Position numbers and translations under genes: made by a program. Below the pieces are notes generated by a model that was not told where the DNA came from, ran no database searches, and saw only the letters and a list, made by a program, of their open reading frames with translations. DNA of 21,611 nucleotides from contig CAUSAG010000029.1 of the NCBI GenBank assembly GCA_963529665.1, positions 1-21,611 of the forward strand, read 5' to 3'. Positions 1 to 6,403 of this stretch are shown here, piece after piece (positions within the stretch are counted from its first letter, which is position 1; each line of letters begins with the position of its first letter). This stretch comes from Kingella_B sp963529665 (lineage in GTDB: Bacteria > Pseudomonadota > Gammaproteobacteria > Burkholderiales > Neisseriaceae).

Positions 1-47
1 CCAACGTTTACGTGCGGTTTGCTACGTTCAAATTTTTCCTTTGCCAT
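1..47 (-). CDS. tuf: Elongation factor Tu, N-terminal fragment (partial)
   Basis: The minus strand from the ATG at 47 reads MAKEKFERSKPHVNVG-like sequence, the hallmark N-terminus of EF-Tu, which delivers aminoacyl-tRNA to the ribosome. A Shine-Dalgarno-like AGGAA lies just before the ATG. Only about 15 codons are present; the gene runs off the left edge. It follows tRNA-Tyr, tRNA-Gly and tRNA-Thr on the same strand, the same order as tyrU-glyT-thrT-tufB of enterobacteria, which supports the call and suggests co-transcription. Confidence 0.93.
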   Translation of the reverse strand, partial: MAKEKFERSKPHVNV

Positions 48-102
48 GGCAAATTCCTATTCAGTTAGTTCGTTAATAAATTGGATTTGGAAATATTTCA
101 GA

Positions 103-177
<75 letters not shown>

Positions 178-184
178 TTTAATT

Positions 185-258
185 TGGAGCGGGTGAAGGG
201 AATCGAACCCTCACCGTAAGCTTGGAAGGCTTCTGCTCTACCATTGAGCTACACCCGC
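185..258 (-). tRNA. tRNA-Gly (anticodon TCC)
   Basis: The reverse strand gives acceptor stem GCGGGTG pairing with CACCCGC, anticodon loop CTTCCAA (anticodon TCC), T-loop TTCGATT, discriminator T and an encoded CCA (185-187). It lies 7 nt upstream of tRNA-Thr on the same strand. Confidence 0.97.
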
Positions 259-291
259 TTATTCTCTACTCCAAATACAGCAAGAATTTTA

Positions 292-375
292 TGGTGGTGG
301 GAGAAGGATTCGAACCTTCGAAACTTTCGTGGCAGATTTACAGTCTGCTCCCTTTGACCGCTCGGGAATCCCACC
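292..375 (-). tRNA. tRNA-Tyr (anticodon GTA)
   Basis: The reverse strand gives an 84-nt class II tRNA with a long variable arm. Acceptor GGTGGGA pairs with TCCCACC, the anticodon loop is CTGTAAA (GTA), the T-loop is TTCGAAT, and CCA is encoded (292-294). It is the first gene of the tRNA-tuf cluster, directly downstream of a strong promoter. Confidence 0.97.
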
Positions 376-387
376 AAAAGAGACGCA

Positions 388-417
388 ACTATACGTTAGT
401 TTTTAAATTTCGGTCAA
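388..417 (-). promoter_or_regulatory. Promoter of the tRNA-Tyr/Gly/Thr-tuf cluster
   Basis: On the minus strand there is a -35 TTGACC (412-417), an 18-bp AT-rich spacer and a -10 TATAGT (388-393), 12 nt before the tRNA-Tyr 5' end. The stretch after the -10 (TGCGTC) is GC-containing, as in stringently controlled stable-RNA promoters. The -35 begins about 50 nt beyond the ferredoxin stop, and no terminator hairpin lies between, so some read-through from the ferredoxin gene is possible. Confidence 0.8.
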
Positions 418-458
418 GCGGTTGCTTGTTATTTTATTGGATGTTTTTGTTTTTGTGC

Positions 459-710
459 TTATTTTTCTTGGACAATTTTATAGTATTTAGCGAGTAATTG
501 CTCGTGAGTTTCAGGGTGTTCTTCGTCGATGAGAATGCAATCTACGGGGCAAACTTGTTGACATTGTGGCTCGTCGTAGTGCCCGACGCACTGGGTGCAT
601 AGGTTGGGGTTGATTTCGTAGATTTCTTCGCCTTGTGAGATGGCATCGTTGGGGCATTCGGGCTCGCATACATCGCAGTTGATGCATTCATCGGTAATGA
701 ATAAGGACAT
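459..710 (-). CDS. yfhL: YfhL-family 2[4Fe-4S] ferredoxin
   Basis: This 83-residue cytosolic electron carrier has two cluster-binding motifs. The first is C9-x2-C12-x2-C15-x3-C19-P. The second is C38-x2-C41-x8-C50-x3-C54-P, with an extra C58. The insertion between the second and third cysteines of the second motif, and the acidic C-terminal tail, are typical of the YfhL/Alvin-type dicluster ferredoxins. Length matches the family (about 83-86). It lies downstream of rsmD on the same strand across a 112-bp gap that contains its own TATAAT, so it can be transcribed alone or with rsmD. Its redox partner cannot be told from the sequence. Confidence 0.93.
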   Translation of the reverse strand: MSLFITDECINCDVCEPECPNDAISQGEEIYEINPNLCTQCVGHYDEPQCQQVCPVDCILIDEEHPETHEQLLAKYYKIVQEK

Positions 711-746
711 TTTGGCTATTCCGTGTGTGTTTTGAAATGGGGCTAA

Positions 747-778
747 ATTATAGCGGAATTTTCGTTTTCAGGCTGCCT
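747..778 (-). promoter_or_regulatory. Candidate ferredoxin promoter with a DUS over the -35
   Basis: On the minus strand a perfect -10 TATAAT (747-752) lies 36 nt before the ferredoxin ATG. No TTGACA-like box is found at 17 bp; that position (770-775) reads CAGCCT and falls inside a complete uptake sequence (767-778). The -10 is seen directly; promoter activity is inferred. Confidence 0.5.
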
Positions 779-822
779 TATGCAATGTGTTTTACAGTTT
801 GAGAATGGTTATTATATTTATT

Positions 823-1404
823 TTAATCAGTGAGTTGGGCATAGCGGAGCAGGAGAAATTGGCTTTGCCCTGCTTTGCCTTGTCTGTGTATGGGTAGCCA
901 TTCGGGAAGCGGTGGAATGGTGTGGGCTTCTAGGTAAATATAGGCTTGGGTATGCAGGTGGGATTGCAGTAGCGGGAATAGGGTTGCCCAGTCGTTCCAG
1001 GCGTAGGGTGGGTCTAGGAATATGGTGTGGTATTGCTGGACGGTGGTGCGCAGGTGGCTGATGGCGTCTTGTTGGTGGATGTGGACTTGGCTGGCGATAT
1101 TGAGCTGCTGGGCGATGGTGCGGAGTTGGCGTGTGGTTTGGGGATGGTTGTCGCACAGGGTGGCGCTTTGGGCGTGGCGAGAGATGGCTTCAAAGCTGAG
1201 TACACCGCTGCCAGCGAAGGGGTCTAGCGTGTGTTGGGCGGTTAAATCTTGCCCGAGCCAGTTAAATAAGCGTTCGCGCACGCTATCGGGGGTGGGGCGT
1301 AATCCGTCTGCGCTGATGAAGGGGATTTTTCTGCCGCGCAGATCGCCGCCGATGATGCGGACTTGGTTACTGTGTTTGGGGTTGTGTTTTTTGTTGGCGT
1401 TCAT
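823..1404 (-). CDS. rsmD: 16S rRNA (guanine966-N2)-methyltransferase RsmD
   Basis: This 193-residue SAM-dependent methyltransferase is expected to modify G966 of 16S rRNA in the assembling 30S subunit. The family pattern is clear: RIIGGDLRGRKI at 16-27, the RPTPDSVRERLFNWL block at 36-50, the SAM-binding motif DPFAGSG at 61-67 and the catalytic DPPY at 131-134. Length is normal. The ATG at 1404 has only a weak ribosome-binding site, but no better in-frame start exists. It follows waaC by 51 nt on the same strand and precedes the ferredoxin gene, so a waaC-rsmD(-ferredoxin) transcript is likely. Confidence 0.95.
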   Translation of the reverse strand: MNANKKHNPKHSNQVRIIGGDLRGRKIPFISADGLRPTPDSVRERLFNWLGQDLTAQHTLDPFAGSGVLSFEAISRHAQSATLCDNHPQTTRQLRTIAQQLNIASQVHIHQQDAISHLRTTVQQYHTIFLDPPYAWNDWATLFPLLQSHLHTQAYIYLEAHTIPPLPEWLPIHRQGKAGQSQFLLLRYAQLTD

Positions 1405-1455
1405 GGATGTTGTGCGATGAATGGGCGTTTTTATTTTGCGGAAATGATGCGGTTT

Positions 1456-2430
1456 TCAGGCTGCCTGAAAGGCTTGTTGATTGCGTTGGATGGCTTGGTA
1501 GATTTCTTCTACGCTGGGTGGGCTGCCGATGTTGCCGTGGTTGCTTGCCCATGGACTGGTTTGCACACCTGTTTTGTTGGGGTCGCTATCGGTGTAGATG
1601 CCGACAAGTGGGCGGTTGACGGCGTTCGCAAGATGGAGCAATCCTGTATCCACGCCGATGATGCTTTGAGCGCGCTGCAACAGGGCGGCAGCTTGCAATA
1701 GGCTGAGTTTGGGCAACACTTGGGCGCGTGGGATTTGGGCGGCGATGTGTTGGGCGCGTTGCTGTTCGGCTTCGTTACCCCACGGCAGCAGCACGGGCAA
1801 TCCGTCGGTTTGATGCAGTCGTGTGAGCAAGTCTAGCCAGTTTTGCATTGCCCAGAGTTTGCTGTCGCGGCTGGTGGCATGAAGGGCGACGTGGTATTGC
1901 AGTGGGGTTTTCAGGCTGCCTAATGCGTCTGGTGGGATGACCACGCCAAAATCGGGGGCGGTGTTGAAGGTGTAGCCGTATGCTTGGGCAAACAGTTGGC
2001 GGTTGCGCCAGACGGCATCTTCGCCTTTTTTAACGGGATAGGCGGTGGTGTAAAACCGTGCTGCCAGCGACTCGCGTGCGGAGTGTTTATCCAGCCCGAT
2101 GATGGGGGCGTTGGCTTGCGCGGCGAATAGGGCGGATTTGATTAAGCCTTGGCTGTCTAGCGCTTGGGTGTAGTGTTCGCTGCGTAATGTGGTTTTCAGG
2201 CTGCCGATTTCGCGCCATGTGGCAGCCTGAAAAAGGTGTTTGCGCCAATATCGCCAGCGCAGGGTGTAGATGCGTTTAACGAAGGGGTGCAGGCGGGCGA
2301 TGTCGGCAAAGGCGGCTTCGCACAGCCAATGCAGTTCCACTTCGGGGCGATGTTGCGCAAGGTCGGTGATGGCGGGGAGCGTGTGGATAAGGTCGCCCAT
2401 GCTGGATAGGCGGATGAGTAGGGTTTTCAT
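1456..2430 (-). CDS. waaC: Lipopolysaccharide heptosyltransferase I (WaaC)
   Basis: This 324-residue GT9-family enzyme adds the first L-glycero-D-manno-heptose to Kdo of the lipooligosaccharide core at the inner membrane. The N-terminus MKTLLIRLSSMGDLIHTLPA and the C-terminal nucleotide-sugar block IGVDTGLLHLANAVNRP (about 257-273), followed by GIYTDSDP, are diagnostic. Four uptake-sequence copies lie in or at the end of the gene. Two encode GSLKT (DALGSLKTP, WREIGSLKTT) and one encodes LFQAA. The TGA stop (1456-1458) is itself part of the DUS at 1455-1466. It is divergent from hemL and heads the minus-strand run into rsmD. Confidence 0.93.
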   Translation of the reverse strand: MKTLLIRLSSMGDLIHTLPAITDLAQHRPEVELHWLCEAAFADIARLHPFVKRIYTLRWRYWRKHLFQAATWREIGSLKTTLRSEHYTQALDSQGLIKSALFAAQANAPIIGLDKHSARESLAARFYTTAYPVKKGEDAVWRNRQLFAQAYGYTFNTAPDFGVVIPPDALGSLKTPLQYHVALHATSRDSKLWAMQNWLDLLTRLHQTDGLPVLLPWGNEAEQQRAQHIAAQIPRAQVLPKLSLLQAAALLQRAQSIIGVDTGLLHLANAVNRPLVGIYTDSDPNKTGVQTSPWASNHGNIGSPPSVEEIYQAIQRNQQAFQAA

Positions 2431-2438
2431 GGGGTGCG

Positions 2439-2467
2439 ATTATAGCGGATTTGCGTGTGGCAGCCTG
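2439..2467 (-). promoter_or_regulatory. Candidate waaC promoter
   Basis: A perfect -10 TATAAT on the minus strand (2439-2444) lies 8 nt upstream of the waaC ATG. That implies a leaderless or very short-leader transcript, or a second promoter further up. The -35 position (2462-2467, 17-bp spacer) is CAGGCT, inside the near-perfect DUS at 2458-2469. Inference from sequence only. Confidence 0.4.
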
Positions 2468-2502
2468 AAAGCGAGTTTACGAGCTTCTGCGAAACCAAAA
2501 CG
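2458..2502 (+). repeat. Composite DUS-palindrome repeat, copy A
   Basis: A near-perfect DUS (TGGCAGCCTGAA, 2458-2469) is followed by GCGAGTTTACGAGCTTCTGC and GAAACCAAAACG (2471-2502). The same arrangement recurs at 15576-15620, 16102-16146 and 21462-21507, and in degenerate form at 13436-13481. A decayed extra arm (AAGCAGGCTGACG, about 2521-2533) follows. Confidence 0.7.
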
Positions 2503-2618
2503 ACGGCTTTAACGAAGTGAAAGCAGGCTGACGGGGTTTTCAGGCTGCCTTATGGTATGCAAGCTGGCAAAGCGACGCCGTTTTCTTGTTTACCGCGTTT
2601 ACAACAGAATGTTTACTG

Positions 2619-2664
2619 CAAAGGCAGCCTGAAAACCCTGTTCACTCGTTTTCAGGCTGCCTTA
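2619..2664. repeat. DUS inverted pair upstream of hemL
   Basis: AGGCAGCCTGAA (2622-2633) and its reverse complement (2651-2662) form a long hairpin with flanking complementary A/T. It sits between the divergent waaC and hemL, about 50 nt before the hemL ATG, so it ends no gene. It may act as a boundary element or leader structure, or simply as an uptake site. Confidence 0.75.
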
Positions 2665-2714
2665 GATGTTAAAATTTCGTTTTTACTCAAACTCAATCAA
2701 CAGGACAAATCATC

Positions 2715-4001
2715 ATGGCAAACCGCAACGAACAACTCTTCGCCCGCGCCAAAGAAATCATCCCCGGCGGCGTCAATTCTCCCGTGCGCGCATTCGGCAG
2801 CGTGGGCGGCGTGCCGCGTTTCATCAAAAAAGCGCAAGGCGCGTATGTTTGGGACGAAAACGGGCAGCGTTACATTGACTACGTCGGCTCATGGGGCCCC
2901 GCGATTGTGGGACACGCCCACCCCGAAGTGATTGAAGCCGTGCGCGAAGCCGCGTTGGACGGCTTGTCGTTTGGCGCGCCCACCGAAGCTGAAATCGTCA
3001 TCGCCGAAGAAATCGCCAAAATTCTGCCCAGCGTAGAACGCCTGCGCTTGGTTTCATCGGGCACGGAAGCCACCATGTCCGCCATCCGCCTAGCGCGCGG
3101 CTACACCAACCGCGACAAAATCGTGAAATTTGAAGGCTGCTACCACGGACATTCCGACAGTCTGCTGGTCAAAGCAGGCAGCGGCTTGCTCACCTTCGCC
3201 AACCCCAGCTCAGCAGGTGTGCCCGCCGATTTCACGCAGCACACCATCGTCTTGCCGTATAACGATGTAGGCAGCCTGAAAACCTGTTTTGAGCAGTTTG
3301 GCAACGAAATCGCCTGCGTGATTTTAGAGCCGATTGCAGGCAACATGAATCTGGTTAAACCCAGCGCAGAATTCGTCCAAACGCTGCGCCAAATCACCGC
3401 GCAACACGGCAGCGTGTTGATTTACGATGAAGTGATGACTGGTTTTCGCGTGGCATTGGGTGGCGCGCAATCGGTGCACGGCATTACGCCCGATTTGACT
3501 ACTATGGGCAAGGTTATCGGCGGCGGCATGCCGTTGGCAGCGTTTGGCGGCAAAAAAGAAATTATGGACTGCATCTCGCCCTTGGGCGCGGTGTACCAAG
3601 CAGGCACACTATCGGGCAACCCCGTTGCCGTGGCAGCAGGCTTGAAAACGCTGGAAATCATCCAACGCGCAGGCTTTTACGAAAACCTAACCGCCCGCAC
3701 CGAGCAGCTGGTAAACAGCATCAACCAAGCTGCCCAACAAGCAGGCATCACCTTCACTGCCGACAGCATTGGCGGCATGTTCGGCTTTTATTTTGCCGAC
3801 CGCGCCCCGCAAAATTACAGCGACATGGCAGCGTCCAACATCGCCGCGTTCAAAACCTTTTTCCACGGCTTGCTGGAACGCGGCGTTGCACTCGGACCGT
3901 CGGCGTATGAAGCCAGCTTTATGTCTGCCGCGCACACGGCGGAATTGGTGGACGAAACGATTGCGATTGCGGCGGATGTGTTTGCCCGAATGGCAGCCTG
4001 A
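2715..4001 (+). CDS. hemL: Glutamate-1-semialdehyde 2,1-aminomutase (HemL)
   Basis: This 428-residue PLP enzyme converts glutamate-1-semialdehyde to 5-aminolevulinate, the C5-pathway entry to haem. The family signature is intact: NSPVRAFGSVGG near the N-terminus, SSGTEATMSAIRLARG, the YDEVMTGFR cofactor aspartate region, and the Schiff-base lysine K266 in TTMGKVIGGGMPLAAFGGK. The start has an AGGA ribosome-binding site (CAACAGGACAAATCATC before ATG). Internal DUS 3269-3280 encodes VGSLKT. The stop TGA (3999-4001) lies within another DUS-like copy, so the protein ends in MAA. It is convergent with the aldehyde dehydrogenase across a DUS hairpin terminator. Confidence 0.97.
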   Translation: MANRNEQLFARAKEIIPGGVNSPVRAFGSVGGVPRFIKKAQGAYVWDENGQRYIDYVGSWGPAIVGHAHPEVIEAVREAALDGLSFGAPTEAEIVIAEEIAKILPSVERLRLVSSGTEATMSAIRLARGYTNRDKIVKFEGCYHGHSDSLLVKAGSGLLTFANPSSAGVPADFTQHTIVLPYNDVGSLKTCFEQFGNEIACVILEPIAGNMNLVKPSAEFVQTLRQITAQHGSVLIYDEVMTGFRVALGGAQSVHGITPDLTTMGKVIGGGMPLAAFGGKKEIMDCISPLGAVYQAGTLSGNPVAVAAGLKTLEIIQRAGFYENLTARTEQLVNSINQAAQQAGITFTADSIGGMFGFYFADRAPQNYSDMAASNIAAFKTFFHGLLERGVALGPSAYEASFMSAAHTAELVDETIAIAADVFARMAA

Positions 4002-4023
4002 AAACCGTTTCTGTCGCGCGCAA

Positions 4024-4066
4024 AAAGGCAGCCTGAAAAGCCAAAATCACTTTTCAGGCTGCCTTT
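4024..4066. terminator. Bidirectional DUS hairpin between hemL and the aldehyde dehydrogenase gene
   Basis: A perfect 16-bp stem (4024-4039 with 4051-4066) made of two opposed DUS copies encloses an 11-nt loop. The stem arms are A-rich on one side and T-rich on the other, giving a U-run in both directions. It lies between two convergent stop codons (4001 and 4082). Confidence 0.85.
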
Positions 4067-4081
4067 ATATTAGCCTACTGC

Positions 4082-5557
4082 TTAATACATGCCCTCGCGT
4101 TCCTCGCGCGTAGAGATGTAAATATTTTTAACTTGCGTATAGGCTTCCAGCATCATTTTGTGCGTTTCGCGCCCGATGCCCGAAGTTTTGTAGCCACCAA
4201 ATGGTGCACCAGCAGGCAAGCGGTTGTAGCAGTTCACCCACACGCGACCTGTTTCCAGCGCACGCGACACGCGCAGCGCACGGTTGATGTCTTTCGTCCA
4301 CACCGCGCCGCCTAAGCCGTATTCGCTATCATTTGCCATCGCAACCACTTCGTCTTCCGTTTTGAACTTAATCACGGTTGCCACAGGGCCAAAGATTTCC
4401 TCTTGCGCCACACGCGCGCTGTTGCTGTTCACCTCAATCAAAGTCGGCTCAACAAACTCCCCGCCAGCCAAATCGCCCGCCACTTTTTTACCACCCGTGA
4501 TGATGCGGCAGCCCTCTTGCTCACCAATTTTCACATATTTCAAAATCGTTTCCAGCTGCCCCGCGTTCACTTGCGAGCCCATTTGCGTATCATCTTCCCA
4601 AGGCAAGCCCAGTTTCACTTTCTTAAACTCTTCTGCCAGCGCAGCCACGAATTTATCGTAAATCCCCTCTTGCACAAAAATCCGCGAACCCGCGCAGCAA
4701 ACTTGCCCTTGGTTGAACAAAATACCTTTTTGCGCACCTTCCAAGGCTTTGTCAAACGGCATATCATCAAAGAAAATATTGGCAGATTTGCCGCCCAATT
4801 CCAAAGTGGACGGAATCAGCAATTCAGCCGCTGCAATGCCCACGCGGCGACCCACCTCGGTTGAGCCAGTAAACGCCAGCTTGTTGAAGCCTTTGTGATG
4901 CAGCATATATTCGCCAGATTTGCTGCCCTTGCCCGTAATCACGTTCAACACGCCTTTTGGCAGTAAATGGTTGATTTTTTGCGCCAACGACAGCAAGCTC
5001 AAAGATGTGCTAGACGATGGATGAATCACAATCGTGCAGCCAGCCGCCAATGCAGGCGCAATTTTCCAAGCTGCCATCAAGAATGGGAAATTCCACGGAA
5101 TAATTTGTCCCACCACGCCAATCGGCTCACGCAAAATCAACGACAAATCTTCTTCATCCAATTGCGATGCGCTGCCCTCTTCGCCACGAATTACGCTGGC
5201 AAAATAACGGAAGTGATCCGAAGCCAAAGGAATATCCGCCGCGCGGGTTTCGCGAATCGGTTTGCCGTTGTCCAACGTTTCTTGCAGCGCGAACAATTCG
5301 GCGTTTTCGTCAATCACATCGGCGATTTTGTTCAAAATGGCGGCGCGCTCGGTGGTGGTGGTTTTGCGCCAAGTTTTAAATGCTTCTTGCGCCGCTGCAA
5401 CCGCCGCATCCACATCGGCATCGCTGGCATCGGTAAATTTTGCCAGTTCCGCGCCATTGGCGGGGTTGTAGGAAGCGAGCAAATTGGCGGGCTTCGTCCA
5501 CGCGCCGTTAATCAATAAGCCATACTCTTTGTCAAACACGTTTAGATTTTTAGCCAT
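4082..5557 (-). CDS. NAD(P)-dependent aldehyde dehydrogenase (ExaC/AldB-like)
   Basis: This 491-residue cytosolic ALDH-superfamily enzyme oxidises an aldehyde to its acid. Visible signatures are the oxyanion Asn in PWNFP (N156), the GSTEVG nucleotide loop (231-236), the general base in LELGGKS (E253), and catalytic C287 in GQVCCAG. EEIFGPV and a GMY C-terminus follow. Length is standard. The start has an excellent AAGGAG 9 nt before the ATG. Where most ALDHs carry KPxE, whose Lys/Glu bind the NAD(P) ribose, this protein has HPSS (179-182). The substrate is not evident; small aliphatic aldehydes such as acetaldehyde are usual for close families. Confidence 0.92.
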   Translation of the reverse strand: MAKNLNVFDKEYGLLINGAWTKPANLLASYNPANGAELAKFTDASDADVDAAVAAAQEAFKTWRKTTTTERAAILNKIADVIDENAELFALQETLDNGKPIRETRAADIPLASDHFRYFASVIRGEEGSASQLDEEDLSLILREPIGVVGQIIPWNFPFLMAAWKIAPALAAGCTIVIHPSSSTSLSLLSLAQKINHLLPKGVLNVITGKGSKSGEYMLHHKGFNKLAFTGSTEVGRRVGIAAAELLIPSTLELGGKSANIFFDDMPFDKALEGAQKGILFNQGQVCCAGSRIFVQEGIYDKFVAALAEEFKKVKLGLPWEDDTQMGSQVNAGQLETILKYVKIGEQEGCRIITGGKKVAGDLAGGEFVEPTLIEVNSNSARVAQEEIFGPVATVIKFKTEDEVVAMANDSEYGLGGAVWTKDINRALRVSRALETGRVWVNCYNRLPAGAPFGGYKTSGIGRETHKMMLEAYTQVKNIYISTREEREGMY

Positions 5558-5657
5558 GACGGTCTCCTTGATGAGTTAAGTTATTTGCGGCAATGCCAAA
5601 CAAACCAATGGGAATACTTATGAAACAGGGCGTTGCCTTACGCGACTGCGCAAATGT

Positions 5658-5686
5658 AGTATGATGTAGTTAGAAAAAAGAAACAA
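5658..5686 (-). promoter_or_regulatory. Possible aldehyde dehydrogenase promoter
   Basis: On the minus strand TTGTTT (5681-5686), a 17-bp T-rich spacer and CATACT (5658-5663) give a plausible sigma-70 promoter about 100 nt upstream of the ALDH ATG. Both hexamers are imperfect. The intervening leader has no obvious coding content. Confidence 0.35.
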
Positions 5687-5751
5687 GGTTGAATGTTAAT
5701 CTTTTTTAAGCTGAAAATTTAAACGGTTGATTTTGCAATATAGTAATAAAG

Positions 5752-5789
5752 TTTCAGGCTGCCTGAATATCACATCAGGCAGCCTGAAA
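5752..5789. terminator. DUS hairpin after the DUF4124-type gene
   Basis: A 15-bp perfect stem (TTTCAGGCTGCCTGA with its complement) and an 8-nt loop lie 16 nt downstream of the minus-strand stop at 5806. In that direction the stem is followed by ACTTTATT. It also separates the gene from the ALDH promoter region. Confidence 0.75.
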
Positions 5790-5805
5790 AACGTTTTATG
5801 CTGAA

Positions 5806-6237
5806 TTAGTTGCAATATTTAGCAATATCGGCATCGTATTTAGGAATCAACGCATCTTTATTTTTGGCGTTGGCTTTGGTTACGGTTTCTTTATTCATTT
5901 GCGCCGCTTTGCAGTTTTCTTTTTTCACTTCTTCCATTTGTTTTTTGTTGGCTTCTTCTTTGCGGCGGTTTTCTTCTTCAATTTCTTTATTCAATGCGGC
6001 TTGCTTGTCGGCTGTGGACATATTGGGGTCGTCTTTTTTCACAACAGGCGGTGGTGTTACGGTGCGGGTGCGCACGTTGATGGTGCTGGCGGCTCCCATT
6101 TTCAAGCCTGGGGGCGTGTCGGCAAATGCGGTTGCGCCACTGCGTTGTTTCCAGGTGAAAATAGAAGTATCGGCGGCGATGGCAGATGATGCGGCGATTG
6201 CCAATGCGATGGCAGATAAAGCAATTTTCGTTTTCAT
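5806..6237 (-). CDS. Periplasmic DUF4124-type protein of unknown function
   Basis: This 143-residue protein has a clear Sec signal peptide (MKTKIALSAIALAIAASSAIA, predicted cleavage after A21). A short block with FTWKQRSGATAFADTPPG then resembles the DUF4124 pattern (W/K-x-G-x-x-x-F/Y-S/A-D-x-P). The rest is a charged, probably coiled-coil segment (about 78-110, rich in E, K, N and Q) and a C-terminus with two Cys (C108 and C142 region) that could form a disulfide. A strong AAGGAAAA ribosome-binding site supports the start. Function is unknown. It is divergent from guaB and ends in a DUS hairpin. Confidence 0.82.
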   Translation of the reverse strand: MKTKIALSAIALAIAASSAIAADTSIFTWKQRSGATAFADTPPGLKMGAASTINVRTRTVTPPPVVKKDDPNMSTADKQAALNKEIEEENRRKEEANKKQMEEVKKENCKAAQMNKETVTKANAKNKDALIPKYDADIAKYCN

Positions 6238-6359
6238 AATCTTTTCCTTGTTTAAGTTATCAAAGCACAGTTAAGTGTAAATAAACTGAATTTTAATAGG
6301 TTTTTTGCACGCTGTCATAAAAACCGTTTTCAGGCTGCCTGAAAGCGCGTCAATTATGC

Positions 6360-6365
6360 TACAAT
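6360..6365 (+). promoter_or_regulatory. Candidate guaB -10 element
   Basis: GCTACAATCG gives TACAAT at 6360-6365, 38 nt before the guaB ATG, resembling the GCTAtAAT-type -10s seen before other genes here. The -35 position falls at the end of the DUS at 6329-6340. No good TTGACA match is seen. Confidence 0.35.
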
Positions 6366-6403
6366 CGCGTGCATTTTAACCCGCTGCAAAGGTGTGTGAA
6401 AAA

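Noticed and set aside
459..2430. Horizontal island suspected from the run of minus-strand genes
   Set aside because: The genes are core (ferredoxin, rsmD, waaC), carry the native DUS dialect and show no integrase, IS or attachment site beside the tRNAs.
2521..2533. Degenerate DUS-like AAGCAGGCTGACG as a distinct Kingella oralis-type DUS dialect
   Set aside because: It matches no dialect exactly and is better explained as a decayed arm of composite repeat copy A.
4967..5518. 183-codon plus-strand frame opposite the aldehyde dehydrogenase
   Set aside because: Lies antisense to conserved ALDH motifs and shows no recognisable domain.
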